A stretch of DNA of 64,000 nt from Xanthomarina maritima (GCF_008084905.1 NZ_VSFC01000002.1:143077-207076), one strand, 5' to 3'. Counted from the first letter of the stretch, positions 33,007 to 41,783 are shown. The notes: generated by a model from the sequence alone, not told the origin. Numbers and translations are program-made.

Positions 33007-33642
33007 ATGAGTGATTTTTATAAAAGTTTATTAGAAAACAACAAAAAATGGGTTGCCGATAAATTAAAATTAGACGATAACTATTTTCTTGATTTATCTA
33101 AAGGTCAAACCCCTCCACTATTATGGATTGGTTGTGCAGATAGTAGAGTACCTGCAAATGAAATTATTGGAGCAAAACCAGGAGAAGTTTTTGTTCATAG
33201 AAACATAGCAAACATGGTTTTGCATACAGATATGAATATGTTAAGCGTGCTTGATTATGCTGTTAATGTCCTAAAAGTAAAACACATTATAGTTTGTGGT
33301 CATTATGGCTGTGGTGGTGTTAAAGCTGCCATGGGAAATGATTCTATAGGACTAATTGATAACTGGGTTCGACACATTAAAGATGTTTATAGACTTCATA
33401 AAAATGAATTAGATGCTATAGAAAACGAAACTGAACGCTTCAATAAATTTGTTGATTTCAATGTTATAGAACAAGTGTTCGATCTTTCTAAAACATCTAT
33501 TGTTCAATCTGCATGGAAAAATGGACAAGAACTTAGCTTACATGGTTGGGTTTACGCTTTAACCTCTGGAGTGGTAAAAGATTTAGGTGTAAACATTAGT
33601 AACGATTCTGAATTAGACGACGTTTATCAACTTAATTTTTAA
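33007..33642 (+). CDS. Beta-carbonic anhydrase, second copy (Can-like)
   Basis: A 211-residue beta-carbonic anhydrase. C43-A-D45-S-R47 in WIGCADSRVPANEI, H99 and C102 in CGHYGCGGVKAA, and VFVHRNIANMV (61-71) are the standard motifs of the E. coli Can-type group. The second half, IVQSAWKNGQELSLHGWVYA, also fits that group. It is more like the Can type than the first copy. It precedes the second SulP gene by ten bases, so they are tightly coupled. Confidence 0.96.
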   Translation: MSDFYKSLLENNKKWVADKLKLDDNYFLDLSKGQTPPLLWIGCADSRVPANEIIGAKPGEVFVHRNIANMVLHTDMNMLSVLDYAVNVLKVKHIIVCGHYGCGGVKAAMGNDSIGLIDNWVRHIKDVYRLHKNELDAIENETERFNKFVDFNVIEQVFDLSKTSIVQSAWKNGQELSLHGWVYALTSGVVKDLGVNISNDSELDDVYQLNF

Positions 33643-33652
33643 AATAATTGAA

Positions 33653-35518
33653 ATGAAAAACTTTTTCTCAAACTTTAAAGGTGATGCCTTTGGTGGTATT
33701 ACAGCAGGAATAGTTGCTTTACCTTTAGCTTTGGCTTTTGGTGTATCTTCTGGTTTAGGCCCAAGTGCTGGTCTTTATGGAGCCATTTTCTTGAGCTTTT
33801 TTGCTGCATTTTTTGGTGGAACTAATACACAAATTTCTGGTCCTACTGCACCATTAACAGCAGTAAGTATGGTTTTAATCTCTGGACTTCTTGCTTTAAA
33901 TGAAGGTGATGTTAGCAAATCGCTTCCAATTATTTTAGCCGTTTTTATTTTAGCTGGTGTCATGCAGGTTGCTCTAGGTCTTTTTGGTTTTGGGAAATAT
34001 ATAAAATACATACCATATCCTGTAATTTCAGGATTTATGACAGCTATTGGACTAATTATATTAATCACACAAATACTACCTGCCATTGGTTATTATCCAG
34101 GTGAAGATGTAGAATTAGTCAATCAATACAAGCCACAAGCTGAAGAAATGATTCTAAAAGACATTCTAAAAGAAGAAACGAATGAAGGTATTTTAGTTTT
34201 GAAAAACTTCAATGAAACCAACAATCGAGCGCAGCAAATAACTGAAGAAGACATTTTAAAAGAGTCTCAAATATTAGCAGGAAATTCAGCTACAAGTGCT
34301 TTAGGGTCTGTAAAAGCTATTCCAAGAGCCTTACAGCACATTAATTGGTTAGAACTCCTATTAGCACTAGGTACAATCTTTATTATTTATGCCTTTAAAC
34401 GCATTACAAAAGTAATTCCTAGCACACTTGTAGCACTTATTATTATGTCTGGAATTGCAGTAGGTTTTGGCTTAAATTATAGACCTATTGAAGAAATTCC
34501 TGGAGGTTTTCCTATTCCTAATTTAAGAATCTTTACAGAATTTAATTTTGGGAATCTTTCACCTTATATTTTTACAGCATTTACTCTTGCCATTCTTGGA
34601 GCTATAGATTCATTATTAACTAGTGTTGTTGCAGATAATGTTACTAAAACAAGACACAATCCAAACAAAGAACTTATTGGACAAGGAATTGGGAATAGTA
34701 TTGCTGGTTTATTTGGAGGATTACCAGGAGCTGGAGCCACCATTAGAACCGTTGTAAATATTAATGCTGGAGGAAAAACAAGGCTTTCAGGAATGATCTC
34801 TGGTGTGATGTTGTTATTAATCCTTCTTTTATTAGGTCCCGTAGCCTCTCAAATCCCAGCTGCAGTTTTAGCAGGAATACTCATTACTGTTGGTATTGGT
34901 GTTATGGATTACAAAGGACTAAAAGCCATACCTAGCATGCCAAAAGACATGAAAATTGGTCCAATAAAAATAAGTTCAGAAGTGCTAATCATGATAGTAG
35001 TATTACTACTTTCTACTTTTTGGAATCTAGTATATGCTGTAGGTATTGGGTTAGTAATTGCATCTTTAATGTTTATGAAAAAAATTGGAGATCTTACATC
35101 AAAACGTTCTGATCTTAAATCATTAGCTAATGAAAAAGCTTGGGATGATGAAGCCAATTTTCCTGATTATTTAAAACAAGAAGTGTTTATAAAACATATA
35201 AAAGGGCCTTTATTCTTTGGTACTACAAGCGATTTCCAAATTCTTGCTGATCAAATTCCTAAAACAGCATCTACAGTCATTATTAGAACTGGAAGAATGG
35301 CATATATTGATCAATCTGGTTTATACGCTTTAGAAGATGTTTTAATCGATTTAAAAAAGAAAAACATAAATATTTTAATTGTTGGTTTATTAGAACAACC
35401 AAGATATTTAATGGAACGTATAGATATTATTCCAGGTTTAATCCCTGAAGAATACTTGTTTGCTAATTTTAACGATTGTTTAAAATGGGTTAAAGCAAAC
35501 GTTAAAAACAAAGTCTAA
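33653..35518 (+). CDS. SulP-family anion transporter with STAS domain, second copy (probable bicarbonate)
   Basis: A 621-residue transporter, collinear with the one at 30972 over its whole length with very few gaps, roughly three-quarters identical by eye. It keeps the insert (YYPGEDVELVNQYKPQAEEM), the GDAFGGITAGIVALPLAL start and the STAS motif IDQSGLYALEDV. It is translated ten bases after the second carbonic anhydrase. Probable bicarbonate uptake or exchange, from that coupling. Followed by a terminator at 35526. Confidence 0.93.
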   Translation: MKNFFSNFKGDAFGGITAGIVALPLALAFGVSSGLGPSAGLYGAIFLSFFAAFFGGTNTQISGPTAPLTAVSMVLISGLLALNEGDVSKSLPIILAVFILAGVMQVALGLFGFGKYIKYIPYPVISGFMTAIGLIILITQILPAIGYYPGEDVELVNQYKPQAEEMILKDILKEETNEGILVLKNFNETNNRAQQITEEDILKESQILAGNSATSALGSVKAIPRALQHINWLELLLALGTIFIIYAFKRITKVIPSTLVALIIMSGIAVGFGLNYRPIEEIPGGFPIPNLRIFTEFNFGNLSPYIFTAFTLAILGAIDSLLTSVVADNVTKTRHNPNKELIGQGIGNSIAGLFGGLPGAGATIRTVVNINAGGKTRLSGMISGVMLLLILLLLGPVASQIPAAVLAGILITVGIGVMDYKGLKAIPSMPKDMKIGPIKISSEVLIMIVVLLLSTFWNLVYAVGIGLVIASLMFMKKIGDLTSKRSDLKSLANEKAWDDEANFPDYLKQEVFIKHIKGPLFFGTTSDFQILADQIPKTASTVIIRTGRMAYIDQSGLYALEDVLIDLKKKNINILIVGLLEQPRYLMERIDIIPGLIPEEYLFANFNDCLKWVKANVKNKV

Positions 35519-35525
35519 CTCTACT

Positions 35526-35555
35526 AAAAAAGCTACTTAATAAGTGGCTTTTTTT
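35526..35555. terminator. Terminator shared by second SulP gene and cvpA
   Basis: AAAAGCTACTTA / TAAGTGGCTTTT (one G-T pair) form a stem with A and T tracts on both sides, between convergent genes. It overlaps the cvpA stop and could work both ways. Confidence 0.8.
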
Positions 35556-36090
35556 AATTTACATTTTCAGGGTTTTCTTGTTCTGAATTATTTTCTTCAT
35601 TACCTGGTTCTACATTTACAATACTTGGAAAAATCATTGGTGCTAAAGTTTTAACAGGCTTATAAAGTGTGGAATCCTCTATATTATCTTCATCAACAAA
35701 AAGAATGGTTTTATTCATTTTATCAAAAATAATTAATACTATACTTAAAATTAAACCAATTTTTAAAGCTCCAAAAACACCACCTAGTATTTTATTAAAT
35801 AATCCTAAAGCAGCAAAATCAGCTAATTTGGTTAATGCTTTTCCAGCTAAAGAAATAACTAAAACTATAACAACAAAAGTAATAGCAAAAGCTGTAATGT
35901 TTACCGTTTGTTCACTCCAATCTACTTGTTCTACAAGTATTTCTGCAGCATAATTACTAAAATGTATGGCTCCATAAATGCCAGCAATTAATGCAACTAA
36001 AGAAGCAATTTCAACAAAAAAACCTTTCAAAACCCCTTTTACCAATCCAAAAAGTAATAAAGCAGCCAAAACAATATCTAAAACATTCAT
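35554..36090 (-). CDS. cvpA: CvpA family membrane protein
   Basis: A 178-residue protein with four predicted TM helices. The start MNVLDIVLAALLLFGLVKGV then LKGFFVEIASLVALIAGIYG and the later KALTKLADFAALGLFNKILG then GVFGALKIGLILSIVL are the two conserved halves of the CvpA family. The C-terminal ~35 residues are acidic and asparagine-rich. In other bacteria CvpA is linked to cell-envelope homeostasis and to colicin V production. It diverges from the gene at 36142 with a 51-base gap. Confidence 0.9.
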   Translation of the reverse strand: MNVLDIVLAALLLFGLVKGVLKGFFVEIASLVALIAGIYGAIHFSNYAAEILVEQVDWSEQTVNITAFAITFVVIVLVISLAGKALTKLADFAALGLFNKILGGVFGALKIGLILSIVLIIFDKMNKTILFVDEDNIEDSTLYKPVKTLAPMIFPSIVNVEPGNEENNSEQENPENVN

Positions 36091-36141
36091 ATTAATAGAT
36101 TTTAAACAAATATAAATTAACTTTGCAACTTTAAAATTATT

Positions 36142-36498
36142 ATGTCAAGAGACGAACAATTAAAACATCGATGGGATTTGATAGTAAGCAAACTATCCAA
36201 TCAATTTGCCGATGGAGATATGTTAGATTTAGATGCTATTATTTACCTAATTGGTGTACAAGAATTAGGTCAGTTACACAATAAATTTAAAAAAGATCAT
36301 AAACTAGATCTGATGCATATTGCTATTTGCAGGCTTTTAGAACCTTATGGGTTTTATGAGTTCGATTTTTTTGACGAAGAAGGTTGGCCTCACTATAAAG
36401 TAAAAGAACAACTTCCTAGTTTAAAAGCTGGAGAACAAAGTGTTTTAATGAAAGAAGCAATTGTAAGTTATTTTCTAGAAACTCAATTTATAGATTAA
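36142..36498 (+). CDS. Conserved hypothetical protein, 118 residues
   Basis: A small soluble protein. Blocks such as HRWDLIVSKLSNQFADGDML, YLIGVQELGQLHNKFKKDHK and YGFYEFDFFDEEGWPHYKVK suggest a compact fold, and the WPHY and GVQELG residues look strongly constrained. No signal peptide, TM segment or known motif. It lies between cvpA and pheS, 63 bases before the latter, a layout I recall as common in Flavobacteriaceae, though I cannot name the family. Function unknown. Confidence 0.75.
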   Translation: MSRDEQLKHRWDLIVSKLSNQFADGDMLDLDAIIYLIGVQELGQLHNKFKKDHKLDLMHIAICRLLEPYGFYEFDFFDEEGWPHYKVKEQLPSLKAGEQSVLMKEAIVSYFLETQFID

Positions 36499-36533
36499 TC
36501 TTAGACCTTACCTTCAAATTATTTTGAAATCAC

Positions 36534-36541
36534 TAAATTTG
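36534..36541 (+). promoter_or_regulatory. Putative -7 promoter element of pheS
   Basis: TAAATTTG matches TAnnTTTG 20 bases before the pheS ATG. A TTG at the correct -33 distance is not evident. Confidence 0.35.
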
Positions 36542-36561
36542 CACTCATTTTCAACGATATC

Positions 36562-37581
36562 ATGATAGATAAGATAAAAGAACTCATAGCTGAAGCTGAA
36601 GCATTTCAAACTCAATCTAAAGAAGAGATTGAAGCTTTCCGTATAAAATATTTAGGTAAAAAAGGCTTGTTAAACGACTTTTTTGCTGAGTTCAAAAATG
36701 TAGCAAACGATCAGAAAAAAGAATTTGGTCAGGTTATCAATGCTCTTAAAAAAACGGCTGAAGATAAAGTCAATGTTTTAAAAGAAGAGCTTGAAAGCAA
36801 AGAAGAAGTGAAAGGTATTTATGGCGATTTATCTCGTCCTGGAGAGCCTATAGAAATTGGAGCAAGACATCCAATATCTATTGTAAAAAATCAGATTATC
36901 GATATCTTTTCTCGTATTGGTTTTAATGTTAGTGAAGGTCCGGAAATCGAAGACGACTGGCACAACTTTACAGCTTTAAACTTGCCAGAATATCATCCTG
37001 CAAGAGATATGCAGGATACGTTTTTTATTCAAACCAATCCAGATATTTTATTACGTACACATACTAGTTCGGTTCAGGTGCGTTATATGGAAAACAACAA
37101 ACCACCAATAAGAACTATATCTCCTGGTCGTGTTTACAGAAACGAAGCTATTTCGGCTCGTTCACATTGCTTCTTTCATCAAGTAGAAGGTTTATATATA
37201 GATAAAGATGTGAGTTTTGCAGATTTAAAACAAACCTTACAATATTTCACAACCGAAATGTTTGGAAAATCTAAGATTCGTTTACGTCCTTCGTATTTTC
37301 CTTTTACAGAACCAAGCGCAGAAGTAGATGTGTATTGGGGACTTGAAACAGAAATAGATTACAGAATTACTAAAGGAACAGGTTGGTTAGAAATTATGGG
37401 GTGTGGGATGGTTGACCCTAATGTTCTTGAAAACTGTGGCATCGACTCTAAAGAATATTCTGGATTTGCTTTTGGAATGGGAATAGACAGAATTGCTATG
37501 TTACTTCACCAAATTGGAGATATCCGATTACTTAGTGAAAACGATGTTCGTTTTTTAGAGCAGTTTAAGTCGGCATTATAA
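36562..37581 (+). CDS. pheS: Phenylalanyl-tRNA synthetase alpha subunit
   Basis: A 339-residue class II aminoacyl-tRNA synthetase subunit; it charges tRNA-Phe with PheT as an alpha2beta2 enzyme. The N-terminal coiled-coil arm (residues ~1-85) precedes the catalytic domain with HPISIVKNQIIDIFSRIGF, GPEIEDDWHNFTALNLPEYH, RVYRNEAISARSHCFFHQVE, FTEPSAEVDVYW and motif 3 GFAFGMGIDRIAML. All are intact. PheT is not next to it, so the subunits are encoded apart. Two bases later an unknown gene starts, discussed separately. Confidence 0.96.
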   Translation: MIDKIKELIAEAEAFQTQSKEEIEAFRIKYLGKKGLLNDFFAEFKNVANDQKKEFGQVINALKKTAEDKVNVLKEELESKEEVKGIYGDLSRPGEPIEIGARHPISIVKNQIIDIFSRIGFNVSEGPEIEDDWHNFTALNLPEYHPARDMQDTFFIQTNPDILLRTHTSSVQVRYMENNKPPIRTISPGRVYRNEAISARSHCFFHQVEGLYIDKDVSFADLKQTLQYFTTEMFGKSKIRLRPSYFPFTEPSAEVDVYWGLETEIDYRITKGTGWLEIMGCGMVDPNVLENCGIDSKEYSGFAFGMGIDRIAMLLHQIGDIRLLSENDVRFLEQFKSAL

Positions 37582-37583
37582 TT

Positions 37584-37979
37584 TTGAAAAAAGACATTAA
37601 AATTCCTAAGGTAACCGATGTTTACATTGCTGTTGTAAACGAGTATAACGACATCTATAAAACTCAAGATTGGAACGCCTATATTATTAACGATAAAGAT
37701 GTTGATTTAGAAATGATACTTATTGTAACTTCAGGTTATAATGAGGACAAAATAACCTCAACTTTTAGAAAAAAATTAGAAAAGCTTCCAGCAAAAAGTT
37801 ATGCTAAAATAGAATTGATGCAAGAAAACTTATTTGCTTTAAATAACACCTTTAAAGTTTCTTTTTTTGAAGGAAACATTATGTATGACAAAACGTTTCT
37901 GTTTAGAAAAAACACCATTAATTTAAATGCTTTGCAGCCTATTCCATTAATGGATGTAAAAGGTGTTTTGATGAAATAG
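37584..37979 (+). CDS. Conserved hypothetical protein coupled to pheS, TTG start
   Basis: A 131-residue soluble protein that begins with TTG two bases after the pheS stop: MKKDIKIPKVTDVYIAVVNE. The TTG start is favoured since no ATG is close by and this N-terminus has good alternation. Features: IPKVTDVYIAVVNEYN, LEMILIVTSGYNEDKITSTF, FFEGNIMYDKTFLFRKNTIN and a hydrophobic C-terminus (LQPIPLMDVKGVLMK). No domain known to me. The tight spacing suggests co-translation with PheS. Function unknown. Confidence 0.72.
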   Translation: MKKDIKIPKVTDVYIAVVNEYNDIYKTQDWNAYIINDKDVDLEMILIVTSGYNEDKITSTFRKKLEKLPAKSYAKIELMQENLFALNNTFKVSFFEGNIMYDKTFLFRKNTINLNALQPIPLMDVKGVLMK

Positions 37980-38000
37980 CAAATTGATAATATAATTTGT

Positions 38001-38876
38001 TTACTTCTTTTTTGGGAAAGGTATTAATACAGAAACCTCTCTTTTATATTTTTTAAAAGCTTCAGGTCTGTTTTTTAACATTTGTTTTTCTTTCATAGGT
38101 ATGGATGCAAATAAAAACATTAAGAGCATACCTATTGATCCTAATGAAGTGTGCCAAGGAGCATTAAAAGCTAATCCCATTCCTAATAATCCAAACCAGA
38201 AAAGAATTTCACCTAAATAGTTAGGATTTCGCGAATAAGACCAAATTCCTGTATTTAAAATATCGGCTTTATTTTTAATTTTTCTCTTTCTGAAACCATC
38301 TAATTGATTATCTGCAATGTATTCAAAGCATACACCTAAAAATGAAATGAACGCTCCAAAATAAAACAGAAAAGGGTTTTGCAAATCACTAAAATCGAAA
38401 ACCCAAAATAATGGCCACATCCCTAAAAACACTATTATCGTTGGATAAAGATGAATGGCTAGAAAGTTAATAGGCTGAAAATATTTACCAAATTGATTTC
38501 TAAAATTAACATACCTCCAGTCTTCATGATGCCAACCTGAAAATCCTCTTGCCCAACTTAAAGTTAGTCTCCATGACCACAAACTAACTACAATGGCACA
38601 AACCCATTGATAGATTTCCCAATTGGACCCTCCAAAATAAAAGAACCAAAAAAGGATAAAAAAGAATGGTATTACACTCCAATAAGCATCGTAAACACTG
38701 CTATTCTTTTTAATAAGTGAAAAAACAAAGGTAGCAATTGTCATAACCAAATCGGCATAAAGAAATCTCAAAACAGATTCTTCATGGCCTAATAAATAGT
38801 ATGAAATCCAGCCTAAAACTCCAATTATAAGATACATAATGGTTACTTCAATAAGGGCCTGAGTTTTTTTGCTCAT
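38001..38876 (-). CDS. DUF1295 / steroid 5-alpha-reductase-like membrane protein
   Basis: A 291-residue multi-pass protein, about seven TM helices. The C-terminal motif IWSYSRNPNYLGEILFWFGL then LGMGLAF and KEKQMLKNRPEAFKKYKREV is that of the DUF1295/isoprenylcysteine methyltransferase-like reductase group (SRNPNYLGE). Members act on lipids or sterol-like substrates as reductases or methyltransferases. The start codon overlaps the preceding MBL-type gene's stop by four bases (ATGA), so the two are coupled and are likely to act on a shared lipid-type substrate; that is inference. Confidence 0.86.
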   Translation of the reverse strand: MSKKTQALIEVTIMYLIIGVLGWISYYLLGHEESVLRFLYADLVMTIATFVFSLIKKNSSVYDAYWSVIPFFFILFWFFYFGGSNWEIYQWVCAIVVSLWSWRLTLSWARGFSGWHHEDWRYVNFRNQFGKYFQPINFLAIHLYPTIIVFLGMWPLFWVFDFSDLQNPFLFYFGAFISFLGVCFEYIADNQLDGFRKRKIKNKADILNTGIWSYSRNPNYLGEILFWFGLLGMGLAFNAPWHTSLGSIGMLLMFLFASIPMKEKQMLKNRPEAFKKYKREVSVLIPFPKKK

Positions 38877-39646
38877 GTTATTTGAATAAGATTATAATGA
38901 TTCATTTCAAGGTAGCGATCTTCTAACCAAGAAAGCTTTAAAAGATTTTCAGATGATGATGGTCGTTTGATACTTGCAAATTTGGAAACAATACCTTTTA
39001 CATATTTGTCTTCATCATGCGTTGCCACAACATTTTTAGGAGCAATGGTATCGCATAAATGCTTTACTCCTTTTAGTCCTGGCGATACTAATCCTCCAAG
39101 GAAAAATGGTAGTTTATAATAATTAAAAGGTGTAATTAAGAGTTGAAAAGGAGTTGAGGATTTTATTTGTTCTAAATCTTTGTCGCTAAAATTAAATCCA
39201 TGTGTAGATACAAAAACACTTTCTTTTCCATCATCGAGAATAAAGGCGTCATAAATAGGATCTATCTTTCTTTTAGTAGCTAAAAATGTAACCTTATGAT
39301 TATTGATTTTGGTTGTATTATTTTTAGAATCTAACCCTTCTATTTTAGCAGAAGGAAATAACTTCTTTAGTTTTTTCTCCAAAGACTTTGGTCCAATTAT
39401 ATGTTTTGGATTTAATTTTTTAAGCGTTTCTTCATGAAAATGGTCAGGGTACTTTTGAGTAATCAAAATGCTGTCAAAAGCAGGTAAGTCTTTATACGCT
39501 ATAGGAGGTGTTCTATGCCATTGCATGTTAAACCAGCCAAAATAATCCACTTCAGTTCCTTCCAACCAAGGATCAATCAATATTTTCCAGCCACTCATAT
39601 CCATAAAAAATGAGTTATCCATATTGAGTCTTTGCAAATATATCAT
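38873..39646 (-). CDS. Metallo-beta-lactamase-fold-like protein with altered metal motif
   Basis: A 257-residue soluble protein. The N-terminal strand MDNSFFMDMSGWKILIDPWL then EGTEVDYFGWFNM, the segment DSILITQKYPDHFHEETLKK and the later THDED near the C-terminus follow the metallo-beta-lactamase fold of the UlaG/YtnP-like group. However the HxHxDH zinc motif reads QKYPDH, so three of the usual metal-binding positions are different. It overlaps the DUF1295 gene by four bases. It may be a lipid or phosphodiester hydrolase whose metal site is changed or lost. Start ATG at 39646. Confidence 0.75.
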   Translation of the reverse strand: MIYLQRLNMDNSFFMDMSGWKILIDPWLEGTEVDYFGWFNMQWHRTPPIAYKDLPAFDSILITQKYPDHFHEETLKKLNPKHIIGPKSLEKKLKKLFPSAKIEGLDSKNNTTKINNHKVTFLATKRKIDPIYDAFILDDGKESVFVSTHGFNFSDKDLEQIKSSTPFQLLITPFNYYKLPFFLGGLVSPGLKGVKHLCDTIAPKNVVATHDEDKYVKGIVSKFASIKRPSSSENLLKLSWLEDRYLEMNHYNLIQIT

Positions 39647-39712
39647 GTTAGCAATCTCTTTTCTTACTGTAAAAATCGAAGTACGGCTAATTTTCTGAGA
39701 ATATCAATTAGA

Positions 39713-40714
39713 CTAATCCAACTTATCAGCCAATTTTTTAAATGTCATTTTTGGATCTTTTCCTTCATATAAAACTGCATAAACAGCATTTATTATTGGT
39801 ATTCGAGTTTTCTTTTTATTGGTTTCATTTATTAAATAAGCACTTTTGGTAGCATAATAACCTTCTGCAACCATACTCATTTCCATTTGTGCAGACTTAA
39901 CCGTATATCCTTTTCCAATCATATTTCCAAACATTCTGTTTCTGGAAAAAACAGAGTAACCAGTTACTAATAAATCGCCTAAATAAGCCGAATTATTAAT
40001 GTTTCGTTTCATTTTATGAGTTTTCTTTATAAACCGTTTCATTTCCCGAATAGCATTACTCATTAACACACTCTGGAAGTTATCTCCATAACCCAAACCA
40101 TGTGCAATTCCAGCAGCAATAGCATAAATATTCTTCAACATAACAGCATATTCAGTTCCAATAACGTCGTCGCTAATTTTTGTTTTTATGTAATTACTAG
40201 ATAATTTATCTGCAATTTCTTGGGCTTTTTTAGCATCTGCACAAGAAATAGTTAAATAAGACAAACGTTCAAGGGCAACTTCTTCGGCATGACAAGGTCC
40301 GGCAATTACTGCTATGTTTTTAAATGGGATGTTATAAATATCATGAAAATGTTCTCCTACTAATAAACCAGATTCTGGAATAATTCCTTTTACAGCAGAC
40401 ACAATGGTTTTATTTGAAACATCTGTTGTTAGCTTTTCTAATTCTGAATGCATGAAGGCAGAAGGAATAACAAAAATCAACACATCTGCATAGGCTGCCA
40501 TTTCATTAATGTCATTACTTAACTTTAATTGATTTAAATGAAACTCGACAGAACTTAAATAACTTGGATTGTGTTGTTCTTTTAAAATGTGTTCTTTAGT
40601 ATAAACACTTCGCATATACCAACCTACTTCATCTAAATTTTCGCATAACATTTTCACAATAGCTGTTGCCCAACTTCCCGATCCAAAAACAGCATATTTT
40701 AATGGCTTATCCAT
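39713..40714 (-). CDS. gpsA: Glycerol-3-phosphate dehydrogenase [NAD(P)+]
   Basis: A 333-residue enzyme that makes sn-glycerol 3-phosphate for phospholipids from dihydroxyacetone phosphate. The N-terminal nucleotide-binding motif GSGSWATA (11-18), AGPCHAEEVALERLSYLTIS (~139-158), and EYAVMLKNIYAIAAGIAHGL then GYGDNFQ are family blocks; the catalytic lysine is in the AVMLKNIYA segment. Flavobacterial members have this GSGSWATA rather than GxGSWGTA. Cytoplasmic. It lies upstream of the MBL-like and DUF1295 genes on the same strand. Confidence 0.94.
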   Translation of the reverse strand: MDKPLKYAVFGSGSWATAIVKMLCENLDEVGWYMRSVYTKEHILKEQHNPSYLSSVEFHLNQLKLSNDINEMAAYADVLIFVIPSAFMHSELEKLTTDVSNKTIVSAVKGIIPESGLLVGEHFHDIYNIPFKNIAVIAGPCHAEEVALERLSYLTISCADAKKAQEIADKLSSNYIKTKISDDVIGTEYAVMLKNIYAIAAGIAHGLGYGDNFQSVLMSNAIREMKRFIKKTHKMKRNINNSAYLGDLLVTGYSVFSRNRMFGNMIGKGYTVKSAQMEMSMVAEGYYATKSAYLINETNKKKTRIPIINAVYAVLYEGKDPKMTFKKLADKLD

Positions 40715-40844
40715 ATTTTATCTTAATATTTTAACATCAAAAATACATAAAATTTGAATCTTTCTTGGTAACTAAAATGAAAGCCTCTAATTTTTTGGCA
40801 CGTGTTTTGAAATTGTTTATTTAGAAATCAAAAAACGAGGACTT

Positions 40845-41783
40845 ATGAAATCGATAAAACTACTTTTAGGATTTGCTTTAATTGCAACACTATTTACAGC
40901 TTGTTATACAGACGATGTTTACGTTTCAAATAACAATCCTCCACCACCTCCATCTATTTCATTGAATCAATTATTAAACTCTTACGAGTTGTGGTATGTA
41001 GATATCAATGAAACTATTGGTTATGGACAAACGCCTTTCTTACAAATGGCATTTACTATTTCGTTTAGAAATGGCACGTTATACGCTAACAACAATTTAG
41101 TAGGTATTGGAAGTCAAGGCAATGGTTTTGGAATTCCAGTTGGAAATTACGATGCTTATGAGACAATTTTAGACGTGTATCACCTAATTGATGGTTTTGA
41201 AACATTTGATGTGTATCAAATTAATACAAACACCATTGAATTATACAATCCATATAATGATACCTCTTATTTTTTAAGAGGATATCAACGTTCTAATTTC
41301 GATTACGATTTTGTGTTTTACGATAATATTCATTATTTCTTACAAGAATATGAAGCTTGGGAAAAAACTTATACAAGTCTTGCTGGTGAAATAAACGAGT
41401 TTGATAACGAAAACTATTTACAGTTTTTAGCTGGTGGAAACGACTCAGAATTTAGATCTTCTCAAGATTATAATATTGGAAATCCTGAAAACATTTATTG
41501 GGATTATACTGGAGTTTATGGCGTTGGAAATACAAATAACATGTATTTAAAAACCTTGACTTTAAATTACGATTATTATGGAAATGAATATTTTGATTTG
41601 AGAGTTATAAATGATGCTAGAATTGAATTGTTTCATTCATCTTCTGGCACAACTTACGAATTTACTGGTAGAGGTTACATTCAATTTATGAAGAATGAAG
41701 AAGGTAAGAAAACCGAAAAACCTAAGATACGTAAATTTAAAAACAGGAAAAAAGAAAACCCTAGAGAAAGTTCTAGAGATTAA
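40845..41783 (+). CDS. Hypothetical lipoprotein with acidic beta-rich region
   Basis: A 312-residue lipoprotein: signal LLLGFALIATLFTAC20 and a tether with NNNPPPPPS. The mature part has two similar ~110-residue halves: GTLYANNNLVGIGSQGNGFG ... FETFDVYQINTNTIELYNPY ... RGYQRSNFDYD, and NYLQFLAGGN ... YYGNEYFDLRVINDARIELF ... TGRGYIQF, each with an IELY/IELF strand followed by a closing strand. The tail (EEGKKTEKPKIRKFKNRKKE) is basic. It is sometimes mis-annotated as nicotinate adenylyltransferase in related genomes, which the sequence does not support. Function unknown; located at the outer membrane. Confidence 0.75.
   Translation: MKSIKLLLGFALIATLFTACYTDDVYVSNNNPPPPPSISLNQLLNSYELWYVDINETIGYGQTPFLQMAFTISFRNGTLYANNNLVGIGSQGNGFGIPVGNYDAYETILDVYHLIDGFETFDVYQINTNTIELYNPYNDTSYFLRGYQRSNFDYDFVFYDNIHYFLQEYEAWEKTYTSLAGEINEFDNENYLQFLAGGNDSEFRSSQDYNIGNPENIYWDYTGVYGVGNTNNMYLKTLTLNYDYYGNEYFDLRVINDARIELFHSSSGTTYEFTGRGYIQFMKNEEGKKTEKPKIRKFKNRKKENPRESSRD

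Noticed and set aside
34909..35157. Antisense open frame within the second SulP gene
   Set aside because: Shadow of the SulP reading frame; no motif, and the sense strand is strongly conserved with its paralogue.
30972..35518. Sulfate as the substrate of the SulP proteins
   Set aside because: No sulfate assimilation genes are nearby and each transporter is paired with a carbonic anhydrase; bicarbonate is favoured but not proven.
37980..38000. Terminator hairpin CAAATT / AATTTG between the gene after pheS and DUF1295
   Set aside because: Only six A/T-rich pairs and no clear T tract; too weak to report as a feature.
40845..41783. Nicotinate adenylyltransferase annotation for the lipoprotein
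   Set aside because: It has a lipoprotein signal and no GxFxP or HxGH motif; the true nadD is at 43423.
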